From: Chitinophaga ginsengisegetis
Lineage (GTDB): Bacteria; Bacteroidota; Bacteroidia; Chitinophagales; Chitinophagaceae
Reading direction: 5' to 3'
Assembly (NCBI RefSeq): GCF_900168065.1
Contig: NZ_FUZZ01000002.1
Coordinates: 1,054,001-1,118,000 of the forward strand
DNA: 64,000 nucleotides
Under the pieces are notes generated by a model that saw only the letters and a list, made by a program, of their open reading frames with translations, was not told where the DNA came from and did no database searches. Numbering within the stretch: position 1 is the first letter of the stretch; the number at the start of each line of letters is the position of its first letter. Position numbers and translations under genes: made by a program. Below are positions 43,309 through 52,146 of this stretch, piece by piece.

Positions 43309-44292
43309 ATGCATCGTTTTTTTCACGGATACTGCTATGAAAAGTGTTCTTTAAGATATACATTTACATTTTCAATAATACTTTTCGAAGTATCAAAAAC
43401 CTGTGCCACATTGTCTGCAATTGCCTACTACTTACTGTTACCACTGATTTACGCGCTATCGCTGCTGCCATTTCGTGTGCTTTACCTGGTTTCTGACGCA
43501 GTATATGTGTTGTTGTATTACGTGATGGGCTACCGCAAAAAGGTGGTTCTTCAGAATCTGCGGAATTCTTTTCCTGAAAAGAGTGACGCAGAGATCCAAC
43601 GCATCTGTAAAGATTTCTATCATTACCTGTGTGATCTTTTCCTGGAAACGTTTAAAACCCTCACCATCAGCAAAACAGCAATGGTGCAGCATTGTAGCTT
43701 TACACCGGCTACACTGGAGCTTTTTAACCGGCTTGAAGCAGAGAAAAAGAGCGCAGTACTGGTGATGGGACATAAAGGCAACTGGGAATGGGCCGGAAAT
43801 ACATTCAGTATCCTGTGCCGTCAGCAGTTGTATGTGATCTATCACCCGCTGGCTAACAAACACTTTAACGGTCTTATGTACCGCATGCGCACCCGCTTTG
43901 GCACCAAGCTGATTGCCATGCAGGATACCTTCCGCGACATGGTGCAAAACCGTGGCGAAGTAAATGCCACTGCTTTTATCGCTGATCAGGCGCCACAGCC
44001 TAAAACAGCGCAATGGCTCAACTTCCTGCACCAGGATACCCCTGTTTTCAAGGGTACTGAAAAAATAGCACAGAAAATGAATTACCCGGTGGTGTATGTA
44101 ACCGTGCAACGCGAAAAGAGAGGCTACTACACCGTATCGGCAGAATTACTGACCGCCACACCCGCTGAAGAAAAAGACGGCGCCATTACCTCCGCACATA
44201 CCCGCAAACTGGAAGAGGACATTGTTTCCCAGCCGGCAACGTGGCTTTGGTCGCACAAAAGATGGAAACACAAACGCACTGCCGTTATTTAA
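43309..44292 (+). CDS. LpxL/HtrB-like lysophospholipid/lipid A acyltransferase
   Basis: Membrane acyltransferase of the LpxL/HtrB (PF03279) family, likely adding a secondary acyl chain to lipid A or a related lipid. An N-terminal membrane segment (LLLPLIYALSLLPFRVLYLVSDAVYVLLYYVMGYR) is followed by the family start RKKVVLQNLRNSFPEKSDAEI. The catalytic H(X4)E is H155-KGNW-E160 in VMGHKGNWEW; AFIADQAPQ and VYVTVQREKRGYY follow. The start is uncertain: ATG at 43309 is used here, but TTG at 43411 gives a more typical N-terminus. Longer frames would overlap the divergent amidase gene. The desaturase gene starts 46 bases downstream. Confidence 0.87.
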   Translation: MHRFFHGYCYEKCSLRYTFTFSIILFEVSKTCATLSAIAYYLLLPLIYALSLLPFRVLYLVSDAVYVLLYYVMGYRKKVVLQNLRNSFPEKSDAEIQRICKDFYHYLCDLFLETFKTLTISKTAMVQHCSFTPATLELFNRLEAEKKSAVLVMGHKGNWEWAGNTFSILCRQQLYVIYHPLANKHFNGLMYRMRTRFGTKLIAMQDTFRDMVQNRGEVNATAFIADQAPQPKTAQWLNFLHQDTPVFKGTEKIAQKMNYPVVYVTVQREKRGYYTVSAELLTATPAEEKDGAITSAHTRKLEEDIVSQPATWLWSHKRWKHKRTAVI

Positions 44293-44337
44293 TCATTTTA
44301 CGCAACAACAACTTTAGATAGATTATCCTACAACAAT

Positions 44338-45369
44338 ATGCTGGAAGGTAAAGAACTGATACTGGCTACCAAGCCATATGCGCGCGAAGAGAGAGCCAAA
44401 AGCTGGCTCTATACAATATCAACATTATTACTGTTGATGCTGGCCTTAACAGGTACCCTGGTATTACCTTACCTGGTATTGAAAATAATGTCCAGTATCC
44501 TTTCTGGATTGCTGATTGTAAGAATGTTTGTTATTTATCATGATCATCAGCATCATGCTATTCTGCATAAATCATGGTTAGCGGAAGCGATCATGGTTAC
44601 CTTCGGTATATATGTACTGGCGCCTTCCAGTATCTGGAAGCGTTCGCACGATTACCATCATAAACATAATTCAAAGTTGTTCAGCGCCAGCATCGGCTCC
44701 TACCCTATCATTACCCGTAAGAAATTTGAATCCATCACACCGGCGGAGAGGAGAACTTATTTGTTCAGCCGTCACCCGCTAACCATTGCAGCCGGCTACC
44801 TGTCGATGTTTATGATTGGTATGTGTGTGCAGTCTTTTGTAAGCAGTCCGCGTAAACACCTGGATTCTTTACTGGCGCTGATCATCCATATCGGTGGCAG
44901 CGTAGCGGTAGCTTATTTCCTCGGATGGGAAAGCTGGCTGCTGTTTATCCTGATTCCGTTTACCATTGCGTGCGGACTGGGCGCTTATCTTTTCTATGCG
45001 CAGCATAACTTTCCGGGCGTTACGTTTAATGTAAATAAGGAATGGTGCTATGATAAAGCGGCACTGTTATCTTCCAGCTATATGGTGATGAATCCGGTAA
45101 TGAAATGGTTTACCGGTAATATTGGCTATCATCATATTCATCACCTGAATGCACGTATTCCTTTTTACCGTTTGCCGGAAGTAATGCAAAAGATCCCGGC
45201 CATGCAGCGTGTTAAAACTACCAGCCTGGGCTTCCGGGATGTATGCGCCTGTTTCCGGCTGAAGGTATGGGACCCGGAACAGAACCGGATGATCAGCCTG
45301 CGTGAAGTACGTACTATCAGGAGGGCCCAGCTGCGGAGGGAGCGCGATCCTGCAATAGTTGCCGGATAA
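44338..45369 (+). CDS. membrane fatty acid desaturase
   Basis: Di-iron membrane desaturase or hydroxylase of 343 residues. Three His boxes are intact: HDHQHHAILH, RSHDYHHKHNS and GYHHIHHLNARIPFYRLP. Four to five membrane segments surround them. It introduces a double bond or hydroxyl group into an acyl chain, with electrons from an unseen donor. It follows the LpxL-like gene by 46 bases, so the pair may shape membrane or lipid A acyl chains together. Its last 53 bases overlap the convergent GlxA-like gene. Confidence 0.9.
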   Translation: MLEGKELILATKPYAREERAKSWLYTISTLLLLMLALTGTLVLPYLVLKIMSSILSGLLIVRMFVIYHDHQHHAILHKSWLAEAIMVTFGIYVLAPSSIWKRSHDYHHKHNSKLFSASIGSYPIITRKKFESITPAERRTYLFSRHPLTIAAGYLSMFMIGMCVQSFVSSPRKHLDSLLALIIHIGGSVAVAYFLGWESWLLFILIPFTIACGLGAYLFYAQHNFPGVTFNVNKEWCYDKAALLSSSYMVMNPVMKWFTGNIGYHHIHHLNARIPFYRLPEVMQKIPAMQRVKTTSLGFRDVCACFRLKVWDPEQNRMISLREVRTIRRAQLRRERDPAIVAG

Positions 45370-46021
45370 TTTTCTTCCTGGTTTCCAGCATCAGCCCGGT
45401 GAGTTCTTTTGTTTTCTGTAATACCGGCAAACCGGCTGTGTGCGGCGATCCTGCCCTGAACGGAGGCGCCGGGTTATACTCCAGTTGCAGCTGAATAATT
45501 TTAGCCGCTTCATCTCCACCTACGAGGGCTGTGAGCACCAATCCGAAATCGATGCCGGCGGTTACGCCGCCACCGGTGATGCGGCTCCGGTCCCGCACTA
45601 CTCTTTCTTCTACCGTTTCCACGCCAAACATCCGTAACAGTTCCAGCGAACGCCAGTGTGTAGTGGCTTTGAAGCCGTCCAGCAATCCTGCTGCCGCCAG
45701 TACCAATGCTCCCGTACAAACCGATGTAACATACTTTGCTTTTACCGCCTGATCCCGCAGGAACTGTAATACTACCGGGTTGGTGAGCAATGCATTGACA
45801 CCTCTTCCGCCGGGAACGAAAATAATATCCAGCTGCGGACAGTTTGCCAACGCCACCTGTGGCTGCAGCAGTAAACCGCCCTCCGCCCGGATGATATCCG
45901 TTGTTTCCCCGATAATAACCACCTCAAAACAGGACGCTTTTACAAATACATCGTAAGGGCCTGTAAAATCGAGGACCGTTAACTCGGGGAACAATAACAT
46001 TCCTACTTTCAGTTTTTGCAT
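45317..46021 (-). CDS. DJ-1/PfpI-family (GlxA-like) protein
   Basis: Class I glutamine amidotransferase-like protein of 234 residues. The start at 46021 gives MQKLKVGMLLFPELTVLDFTGPYDVF, the usual opening; a start at 46063 is less likely because the promoter element TATATTGTAC lies at 46043-46050. The nucleophile elbow is SVCTGALVLAAAGLLDGF, with the Cys intact, and the conserved TTHW region and ITGGGVTAGIDFGL follow. It has the amidase-like domain of GlxA/FtrA regulators without an AraC DNA-binding domain; such single-domain forms are often isonitrile hydratase-like or of unknown role. It overlaps the desaturase end by 53 bases. Confidence 0.88.
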   Translation of the reverse strand: MQKLKVGMLLFPELTVLDFTGPYDVFVKASCFEVVIIGETTDIIRAEGGLLLQPQVALANCPQLDIIFVPGGRGVNALLTNPVVLQFLRDQAVKAKYVTSVCTGALVLAAAGLLDGFKATTHWRSLELLRMFGVETVEERVVRDRSRITGGGVTAGIDFGLVLTALVGGDEAAKIIQLQLEYNPAPPFRAGSPHTAGLPVLQKTKELTGLMLETRKKIIRQLLQDRAPSAAGPS

Positions 46022-46042
46022 AACAGCAGCTTTAAATGGGGT

Positions 46043-46050
46043 ACAATATA
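46043..46050 (-). promoter_or_regulatory. -7-like element TATATTGT of the GlxA-like gene
   Basis: The minus strand reads TATATTGTAC, identical to the element before the GH105 gene. It lies 22 bases upstream of the start at 46021. No -33 element is clear. Confidence 0.35.
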
Positions 46051-46087
46051 ATGCAGGCAGCATGAAGACAGGGAGCAGCGTATATTG

Positions 46088-46984
46088 CTACCGGTGCTGA
46101 TCATACCTGTTGATGGCTACTGCCTGTTGCAGTTTTTCTATTTCATCCGGCAATAATGCGATGGCTTGCACAGCGCGCAGCGCATCCTCCAGCTGCGCCG
46201 GTGTGCGGATGCCCACAACAGCGCTGGTTACAGCCGGTTGCTGCAATACAAACCGCAGGGCTGTTTGCGCAGCATCCCGTGAAGCGCTGCTTACCGATTT
46301 TACAGCAGCAGCGGCAACAGCCACATCTTCCGCGGTATAGTTCAAGTAAGGCGCGGCGGGTTTGTTTACCAGCAGGCCTTTCGCCACACTTCCTCTCGCC
46401 AGCACGCCGATGTTGTTTTCCTGTAGTAAAGGGAAAGCTGTTTCTTCCGGGCGCCGGTCCAGCAGGCTGTACTGCATCATTACGCTCACGATGTTTGACC
46501 GCTGTACGTATTCGCGGATCACATTGGGCCGGATGGAAGAGATCCCATAGTACCTTATTTTTCCTTGCTGCTGCAGGGTTTCAAAGGCAGCAATGGTTTC
46601 ATCTATCGGGTCGTCAATGGTGCCGCCGTGCAGCTGATACAGATCAATATAATCTGTTTGCAGTCGTTGTAAACTCGCCTCCACAGCGGCTATGATATAT
46701 GCTTTGCGGGGATTCCAGTCCCATCCGCTGCCATCTTCTTTCCACTGATTCCCTACTTTGGTGGCTATGATCACGGATGATCTTCTGTCCTTCAGGGCTT
46801 TGCCCACGGTGGTTTCATTTTGTCCGTGCTCATACAGGTCGGCGGTATCAAAGAAATTGATTCCCTGGTCGCAGGCGTGATGAATGAGGCTTGCACTAGC
46901 GGCATCATCATTTCCGAGCGACATACAGCCGAATCCGATTTCACTGACAGAGAGGTCTGATTTTCCGAGGAGATGATATTGCAT
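46088..46984 (-). CDS. aldo/keto reductase
   Basis: NADPH-dependent aldo/keto reductase of 298 residues. The family signatures are intact: SEIGFGCMSLGN, FFDTADLYEHGQNETTVGKAL with the catalytic Tyr, VIIATKVGNQW with the catalytic Lys, DLYQLHGGTIDDP with the catalytic His, and the cofactor-binding GVLARGSVAKGLL and AVVGIRTPAQLEDAL. Substrate unknown; it resembles the YdhF/general-stress branch. It is transcribed on the minus strand and may precede the GlxA-like gene in a transcript (67 bases between them), though that gene has its own promoter-like element. Confidence 0.93.
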   Translation of the reverse strand: MQYHLLGKSDLSVSEIGFGCMSLGNDDAASASLIHHACDQGINFFDTADLYEHGQNETTVGKALKDRRSSVIIATKVGNQWKEDGSGWDWNPRKAYIIAAVEASLQRLQTDYIDLYQLHGGTIDDPIDETIAAFETLQQQGKIRYYGISSIRPNVIREYVQRSNIVSVMMQYSLLDRRPEETAFPLLQENNIGVLARGSVAKGLLVNKPAAPYLNYTAEDVAVAAAAVKSVSSASRDAAQTALRFVLQQPAVTSAVVGIRTPAQLEDALRAVQAIALLPDEIEKLQQAVAINRYDQHR

Positions 46985-48471
46985 GAGTTTCCGGATTTAC
47001 GATGTTATCAACAGGCACTTTCTTTGAAAGTGCAGGTAACGAAGTTATCACCAAAACTTTCATTTTTCCTATAAATCCGGTTTAAAATAGTGGGCTGTTT
47101 TGATAAACAGCCCCGGTATCTATTTACGTCCACCTCAAAAATGAGCTATGTTGCAGTAAGCACGGTATTACCGCTGCATTACCATGTGTTAGTCAGGAGA
47201 TGGGGCCGCCTGGAAAAACAGCCCCTGTTTTTTAGTATGTCCGATCCATTGTTGAATGTTATTTGTTTTATGATCCGGAGGAAGAAATCAGGACCATCTG
47301 GAAAGATGGTCCCTTCCTTTCCCAAATCAAATTGAACCTATGAAAAGCGTTCTATGAGTAAGACTGTTACCAGCCTGATTTTTAAAGATGGGGACCGTCT
47401 GGAAAAACAGTCCCCCGGTTTTCCGAATCAATCGCAGCATAAATGATCACGTTTCTACACTGACCGTTTTAACGTATGGCTTTATATTTAAACAATATGC
47501 AGGGTATGCGCCTTCATATTGGTGATTCCGGTAATGGGGACCGCTTAGAAAAACGGTCCGGGGCATAAAGCTTCCATCGTGTATGTTGCACTCCAATAAT
47601 GTTTTCATATAAAAGTTTTATGGGATTAAAAATCAGGGGACTACCTGAATAAGTGGCCCCGTTTAGCATGCGTCGCAAAGACTTCAACTAAATGTTCATC
47701 TCAATGTTTAAAAAACCGGACTGCCTGGAAAAACGGTCCGTTCTTGTATGTACTATCACCCCATGTGAATAGGATTTGATTGGTTAACTGTAGCCGGGAA
47801 CAAACAATGAATACCTTAAGCTGCAAGTGTGCATGTTGTTCCCTGCCGGCCGTTGGTAATACCAGGTCTGACCAGTTACCGGCGTATCAATGCCGGTGAT
47901 CTGTCACGCTCTTCCTATGCCTGATCTTCCTTAGCCCTGATCAGGACCTGGCCTACCGAAAGCAACAGCTGTTCCGCTAATTCAATACAAAAAGAAATAA
48001 CTGGTAGTGGTAATGTCCAAGAAATGTGCATGTTTGAAAATGCCTGTTGAACAAAAAAGATTGCATGTGGGTTAATTTTCGTTTTCAATAAATAAATGCA
48101 AGGAATAGCCAGCTGTTTCGCGCTGCTAATAATGGTTGAATAACCTTTTTATTGTGACTGGGTTAACTGTGACAACAAGGTTATAATAATGCTCCTGACA
48201 AACTAAAAAACAGATTTCCGGTAATTCTTTTCAACGATATGTTCATCGTGATAATGCAAAGGTAGAAAGTTATCATTACCGTAAAGCATGTTCTATGGCC
48301 ATTATAACAATGAACAATTCTGAACGGAACTCAAAAATGCTGAATAAAATGAACAACGGCGATTAAAAAAATTATTGTATAAATATCGCAGCGTGATTGT
48401 CAGAATTAACAAATCAACCGTATATTCATTACCGTATTTCATACATACTTTAACGTTAGATATTCTATCCC
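46985..48471. other. 1.5-kb region without a convincing gene
   Basis: Longest gene-free stretch of the window. It holds the seven-hairpin array (47092-47740), a hairpin ACCGGC-gtatcaat-GCCGGT near 47878-47897, and an inverted repeat ATAACCTT / AAGGTTAT (48140-48147, 48177-48184). Short frames exist, for example an 81-codon one at 47090-47335, but they run across the hairpins and look fortuitous. Confidence 0.6.
47092..47740 (+). repeat. array of seven spaced related hairpins
   Basis: Hairpins at 47092-47113, 47202-47225, 47291-47312, 47390-47415, 47538-47559, 47636-47660 and 47717-47740, spaced about 80-150 bases. Copies 2, 3, 4 and 7 carry CTGGAAA(AA) in the loop, copies 5 and 6 variants (TTAGAAAAA, CTGAATAA); copy 1 shares only the AAACAGCCCC arm. 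Stems differ but stay paired: GGACCATC/GATGGTCC, GGGGAC/GTCCCC, GGACCG/CGGTCC, CGGACTG/CGGTCCG. T-rich tails follow some copies. They may be tandem terminators, small RNAs or protein-binding RNA sites. Confidence 0.8.
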
Positions 48472-49425
48472 ATGCAACAACAAATTACAGGCGCTTTTTA
48501 CGGTATCGCTATCGGCGATGCACTGGGCGTACCGGTAGAATTCAAAACGCGTAGTTATCTCTCAGAAAATCCTATTACCACCCTCACCGGGTACGGATGC
48601 TGGAATCAGCCTCCCGGCACCTTTTCAGATGATTCCTCCCTCACTTTCTGCACAGCGGAAAGCCTCATAGCAGGTTACAACCTTCAAAACATGGCGCAGT
48701 CGTTTGTACGCTGGTCATCAGAAGGTTACTGGGGCGCGCATAATGAGGTATTTGATATTGGCCATACCACCCGCCGGGCGTTGCTGAGGGTGGGTAGCGG
48801 CACTTCCCCGCTGGTGAGCGGCGGATTTGAGGAATTTGAAAACGGCAATGGATCTTTAATGCGCATGATGCCGCTGGCCCTGTTCCTCACCAGCGAAAAT
48901 GATATCCATATCCGCTACCAGATCGTCCGGGAAGTGTCCTGCATAACGCACCAGCATTTCCGTTCAGTACTGGGTTGTTTCATTTACGTGGAATTCCTCC
49001 GTGCCCTGCTGTCCCTGAAAGATCTCCGGGAAGCCTATTTGCAGATGCAGCGGGGCGTAAATGCCTACCTGGGCACACAACCCTTCAACCCCACGGAAAT
49101 AAAGCTCTATGAGCGCGTATTACAGCAAAATATAGCCGCTGTACCCGAACAACAGATCATCAGCTCAGGATACGTGGTATACACCCTGGAAAGCGCCCTC
49201 TGGTGCCTGCTCAATACACCGGATTACCCTACCTGCGTGCTTACCGCTGTAAACCTGGGAGGAGATACCGATACCACCGGCGCGGTGGCGGGGGCCGCAG
49301 CGGGCCTCCACTACGGCTATGACCAGCTGCCAGCCCAATGGATAAGCCAGGTGGTAAAGTCGGCCGAAATAGGGAATCTCGCCAAACGCTTTATGGCAGC
49401 CATTAATACTACCAGCCCTCAATAA
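48472..49425 (+). CDS. ADP-ribosylglycohydrolase-family protein
   Basis: DraG/ARH-like hydrolase of 317 residues, expected to remove ADP-ribose from proteins, nucleic acids or small molecules, or to act on related ribosyl bonds. The di-metal site motifs are intact: AIGDALGVPVEF, GTFSDDSSLTFCTAESLI (the Thr/Ser-Asp-Asp metal ligands), and NLGGDTDTTGAVAGAAAGLHYG near the C-terminus. Start ATG at 48472 after a long gene-free region. No ADP-ribosyltransferase gene is nearby, so the cognate substrate is unknown. Confidence 0.92.
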   Translation: MQQQITGAFYGIAIGDALGVPVEFKTRSYLSENPITTLTGYGCWNQPPGTFSDDSSLTFCTAESLIAGYNLQNMAQSFVRWSSEGYWGAHNEVFDIGHTTRRALLRVGSGTSPLVSGGFEEFENGNGSLMRMMPLALFLTSENDIHIRYQIVREVSCITHQHFRSVLGCFIYVEFLRALLSLKDLREAYLQMQRGVNAYLGTQPFNPTEIKLYERVLQQNIAAVPEQQIISSGYVVYTLESALWCLLNTPDYPTCVLTAVNLGGDTDTTGAVAGAAAGLHYGYDQLPAQWISQVVKSAEIGNLAKRFMAAINTTSPQ

Positions 49426-49556
49426 GCAGGCATATTTCAGTAAACCGGCCGCATTTTTGCAATAAGTGGTATGCAGTTAAACTTCAAGCCCCTTTTACCG
49501 TCTAATAAACGACAGAGAAAGAGAAACTGAAGAGACGATTACCAAATGTTAAAAAA

Positions 49557-50387
49557 ATGAAAAACAGAATTTATATACTGTTTGTGCTGGTTGGCCTGTT
49601 GGGCACATTTACAGTAAGCAACGCCTACGCGCAACGTGTTAGCTCAGGCCAGGGCGGAGGCCGTGGTGGTGGCTACCATTATGGCGGAGGCGGAGGATTC
49701 CGTTCCGGCGGCGGTAGTGGCAGGGTATACACTTCCCAACGTATGTATTCTCCCCGCATAGTGGCTCCCGTAAACAGGGGGTATTATCACGGTTATCGTG
49801 GTCCCATTTACGGCGGACGCGTATATTACGGACGTCCCTGGTACAGGCCTTACTACAACCCGTTCTTCCCGCCATTAGGATTATATGTTTCTTCACTGCC
49901 TTTTGGTTACTTCTCCCTGGGCGCCTCCTTTGGTCCGATGTACTATTACGGAGGAACTTATTACCAGTCGACCGGCGATACCAAAGGCTATAAAGTGGTA
50001 GAAGCTCCCCTCGGCGCAGCAGTACCGGATTTGCCGGAAGGTGCAGAGGAAATACAGGTAGACGGAAACACCTATTACGAACTGAATGGTACCTATTACC
50101 AGGAGTCCATGACAGATAACGGCAGACGTTATATAGTAGTGGGCAAAAATGGTAAGATCGGCGATAAAACAGTGACCATTACTGATGACCAGGGAAATAA
50201 CAACCCCGACAACGGCACAGGTAATACAGATATGATTTCACAATTACCGGATAACAGCCGTTCCGTAAATATCAACGGTCAGCAGTACTATTTATCACCA
50301 GACGGCATGTACTATCAGCCTGTTCTGAACAGCGATAATTCTATCGCAGGATATAAAGTGGTTGGTAAAATGAATGCCGATAATTAA
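49557..50387 (+). CDS. exported glycine/tyrosine-rich DUF6515-like protein
   Basis: Secreted protein of 276 residues. Signal peptide MKNRIYILFVLVGLLGTFTVSNAYA. Residues about 30-140 are rich in Gly, Tyr, Arg and Pro (GGYHYGGGGGFRSGGGSG and YHGYRGPIYGGRVYYGRPWY), like DUF6515 proteins of Bacteroidota. The second half has two related motifs, EEIQVDGNTYYELNGTYYQ and RSVNINGQQYYLSPDGMYYQ, each a short beta repeat, followed by I/GYKVV(G) ends. Function unknown; it may be a surface or envelope protein. A strong terminator follows. Confidence 0.8.
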   Translation: MKNRIYILFVLVGLLGTFTVSNAYAQRVSSGQGGGRGGGYHYGGGGGFRSGGGSGRVYTSQRMYSPRIVAPVNRGYYHGYRGPIYGGRVYYGRPWYRPYYNPFFPPLGLYVSSLPFGYFSLGASFGPMYYYGGTYYQSTGDTKGYKVVEAPLGAAVPDLPEGAEEIQVDGNTYYELNGTYYQESMTDNGRRYIVVGKNGKIGDKTVTITDDQGNNNPDNGTGNTDMISQLPDNSRSVNINGQQYYLSPDGMYYQPVLNSDNSIAGYKVVGKMNADN

Positions 50388-50414
50388 AACGATATAGTTA
50401 TTCAGATTAACAGG

Positions 50415-50443
50415 GAGCCGGTATTATACCGGCTCTTTTTTTT
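50415..50443 (+). terminator. intrinsic terminator after the DUF6515-like gene
   Basis: Perfect 9-bp stem GAGCCGGTA / TACCGGCTC with a 3-base loop, followed by eight T. The T run touches the stop codon of the convergent gene at 50442. Confidence 0.85.
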
Positions 50444-52073
50444 ACCAGCTGCTGCTGGCGCCACCGCCGCCCGAAGATCCGCCACCCCAGCTGGAAGAAG
50501 AGGACGACGACGAAGAACTTCCGGAAGAGGAAGAAGATGATGATTCAGATATCTTCGGAATTACAAACTGGTAATCATGCGCATAGGCACAGAAGGCGCA
50601 AACATATTCTTTTATGCCCCATCCTTCAGATGATGTAGTAGCGCGCTGTTTAGTCACCGTTTTCTTGCACTTATAGGTTTTATGTTTGCACGAAGGACAG
50701 TCTGCCAGCGCTGACCGCATATTGGTATAATTCAATACCGTTTGCGTATTACAGGTATCGCAGCGCCATACGTCGTAATCCACCGAATCGAGCTTTTCTT
50801 CCACTACCTGGCCTTTTTCCAGGTAAGTATCATCTTCTGCTTCATCCAGTTTGTGCATGGCCTGGGCGCACTGCGGGCAGTCATATACGTCGTTGCGCAG
50901 ATGATTGAGCCTGTTCTTCAGCCACATGATATACAGCCATAAATACGGCAACGGGAATATGTATCCTGCAATCCGCAGATCCCTCCTCAACACCTCCAGC
51001 CGCAGCCATTTCAGGTGGCGGTCGTCGTTTTTCAGCATCACCGCAGTACGGAGCATGATCAGCAGTACGGCCACGTGCATAAATACCAGCCACACCAGGT
51101 AATAGATCAGGCATACTTTAAGGAATCCCACATCCATATGCCGTTTTGTAATGAGATAGAAAATGGTATAAAAAGCGATGGCGTGGATAATGATCAGTCC
51201 AATCCAGCGGGGACGCAGGAATTCGTTCGGAACAGCCGTTACGGCCAATGGTTCTTCATCAGCATTCTCTTTCCGCCGCTTTGCTTTTTTCCCGAAGAAA
51301 ACATGCATCATTGCCGCCGATATGAATAACCAGAAAATAATGGCCATAAAGGAAAAATCGCCGGTATAATCATTGGAAGCGGAACTGGTGGCTTCCTCTG
51401 TACTGGCAAATGACTGGGGAGCTACGTCTATAGCGTCTCCAGCGGTCACCGGTGGCGGGATTTCATCTGTTGCAACAGTTTCGCTATCGGTAGCCATCAG
51501 GGAAGCATCCGCCCCTGGCAGATCCGGCAGCATATCATACGCATAGTTGCCGTTGTCGAACAGGGAGGCGACAGACTTAACGCCGTCTGTAAACGCTGCA
51601 TCGTAGTTGTGCTCTTTAATGCGCGGGATCATGTATTCCTGCTGGATACGGAAACAGATAATGTCCGGCATGTCTGCCTCCAGGCCATATCCCGTTTCAA
51701 ATTCCAGTTTGCGGGCATCTTCCACCATCAGGATCAGCAACCCGTTATTCTTCTCCTTATCTCCTATCTTCCAGTAGTTAAACAGCTTATGGGCAAAATC
51801 GCGCGTTTCATTGTCGCCGATGCTGCGTAATATTACTACCGCTACCTGCGCCTTGCCGGCATTATCCAGGGTAGATAACTTTTCATTCAGTTCCGTTACC
51901 GTTGCGTCGGAAATCAGGTGGTCGGGATTACTCACATAGCCACCGCCGGATTTTTTCGGATCCGGTACATCTTCCACACTGAATTTTTGTTTTTTGCTTT
52001 GATTACACGACGCCAGGAAACCAATCAGCAATGCCAGCAACAAGCATCTCAATAAAAACGGTTGATACTTCAT
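50442..52073 (-). CDS. TPM-domain lipoprotein with zinc-ribbon motifs and Ser-rich tail
   Basis: Protein of 543 residues. Lipobox Cys23 (IGFLASC). Residues about 45-185 are a TPM/YgcG phosphatase-like domain (VSNPDHLISDATVTELNEKL, YWKIGDKEKNNGLLILM, YGLEADMPD, FTDGVKSVASLF). Then come three or four membrane segments, Cys pairs that look like zinc ribbons (CPQC, CDTC, CPSCKHKTYKC, CAFC), and a low-complexity tail of Ser and Gly ending in GGGGASSSW. Similar Ser/Gly tails occur in YgcG relatives. Role unknown; envelope quality control has been suggested for TPM proteins. It ends in the terminator of the convergent gene. Confidence 0.82.
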   Translation of the reverse strand: MKYQPFLLRCLLLALLIGFLASCNQSKKQKFSVEDVPDPKKSGGGYVSNPDHLISDATVTELNEKLSTLDNAGKAQVAVVILRSIGDNETRDFAHKLFNYWKIGDKEKNNGLLILMVEDARKLEFETGYGLEADMPDIICFRIQQEYMIPRIKEHNYDAAFTDGVKSVASLFDNGNYAYDMLPDLPGADASLMATDSETVATDEIPPPVTAGDAIDVAPQSFASTEEATSSASNDYTGDFSFMAIIFWLFISAAMMHVFFGKKAKRRKENADEEPLAVTAVPNEFLRPRWIGLIIIHAIAFYTIFYLITKRHMDVGFLKVCLIYYLVWLVFMHVAVLLIMLRTAVMLKNDDRHLKWLRLEVLRRDLRIAGYIFPLPYLWLYIMWLKNRLNHLRNDVYDCPQCAQAMHKLDEAEDDTYLEKGQVVEEKLDSVDYDVWRCDTCNTQTVLNYTNMRSALADCPSCKHKTYKCKKTVTKQRATTSSEGWGIKEYVCAFCAYAHDYQFVIPKISESSSSSSSGSSSSSSSSSSWGGGSSGGGGASSSW

Positions 52074-52146
52074 CAGAATATTTTCTATGCCGAAGATATG
52101 TTTATTTAATTTTTTCTTTCAACAGAAGAAAGTATTTTAACCGCCG

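Noticed and set aside
47090..47335. Possible 81-residue protein in the hairpin array
   Set aside because: It runs across three hairpins and has no initiation signal. A shared RLEKQ peptide in different copies is explained by the repeated nucleotide motif CTGGAAAAA.
47092..47740. CRISPR array
   Set aside because: The repeats are short, imperfect and unequal in spacing (80-150 bases), and no cas gene is present. A structured RNA repeat explains the conserved loop and paired stems better.
47092..47740. Integron attC array
   Set aside because: No RYYYAAC / GTTRRRY core sites, no integrase gene, and no gene cassettes between the hairpins.
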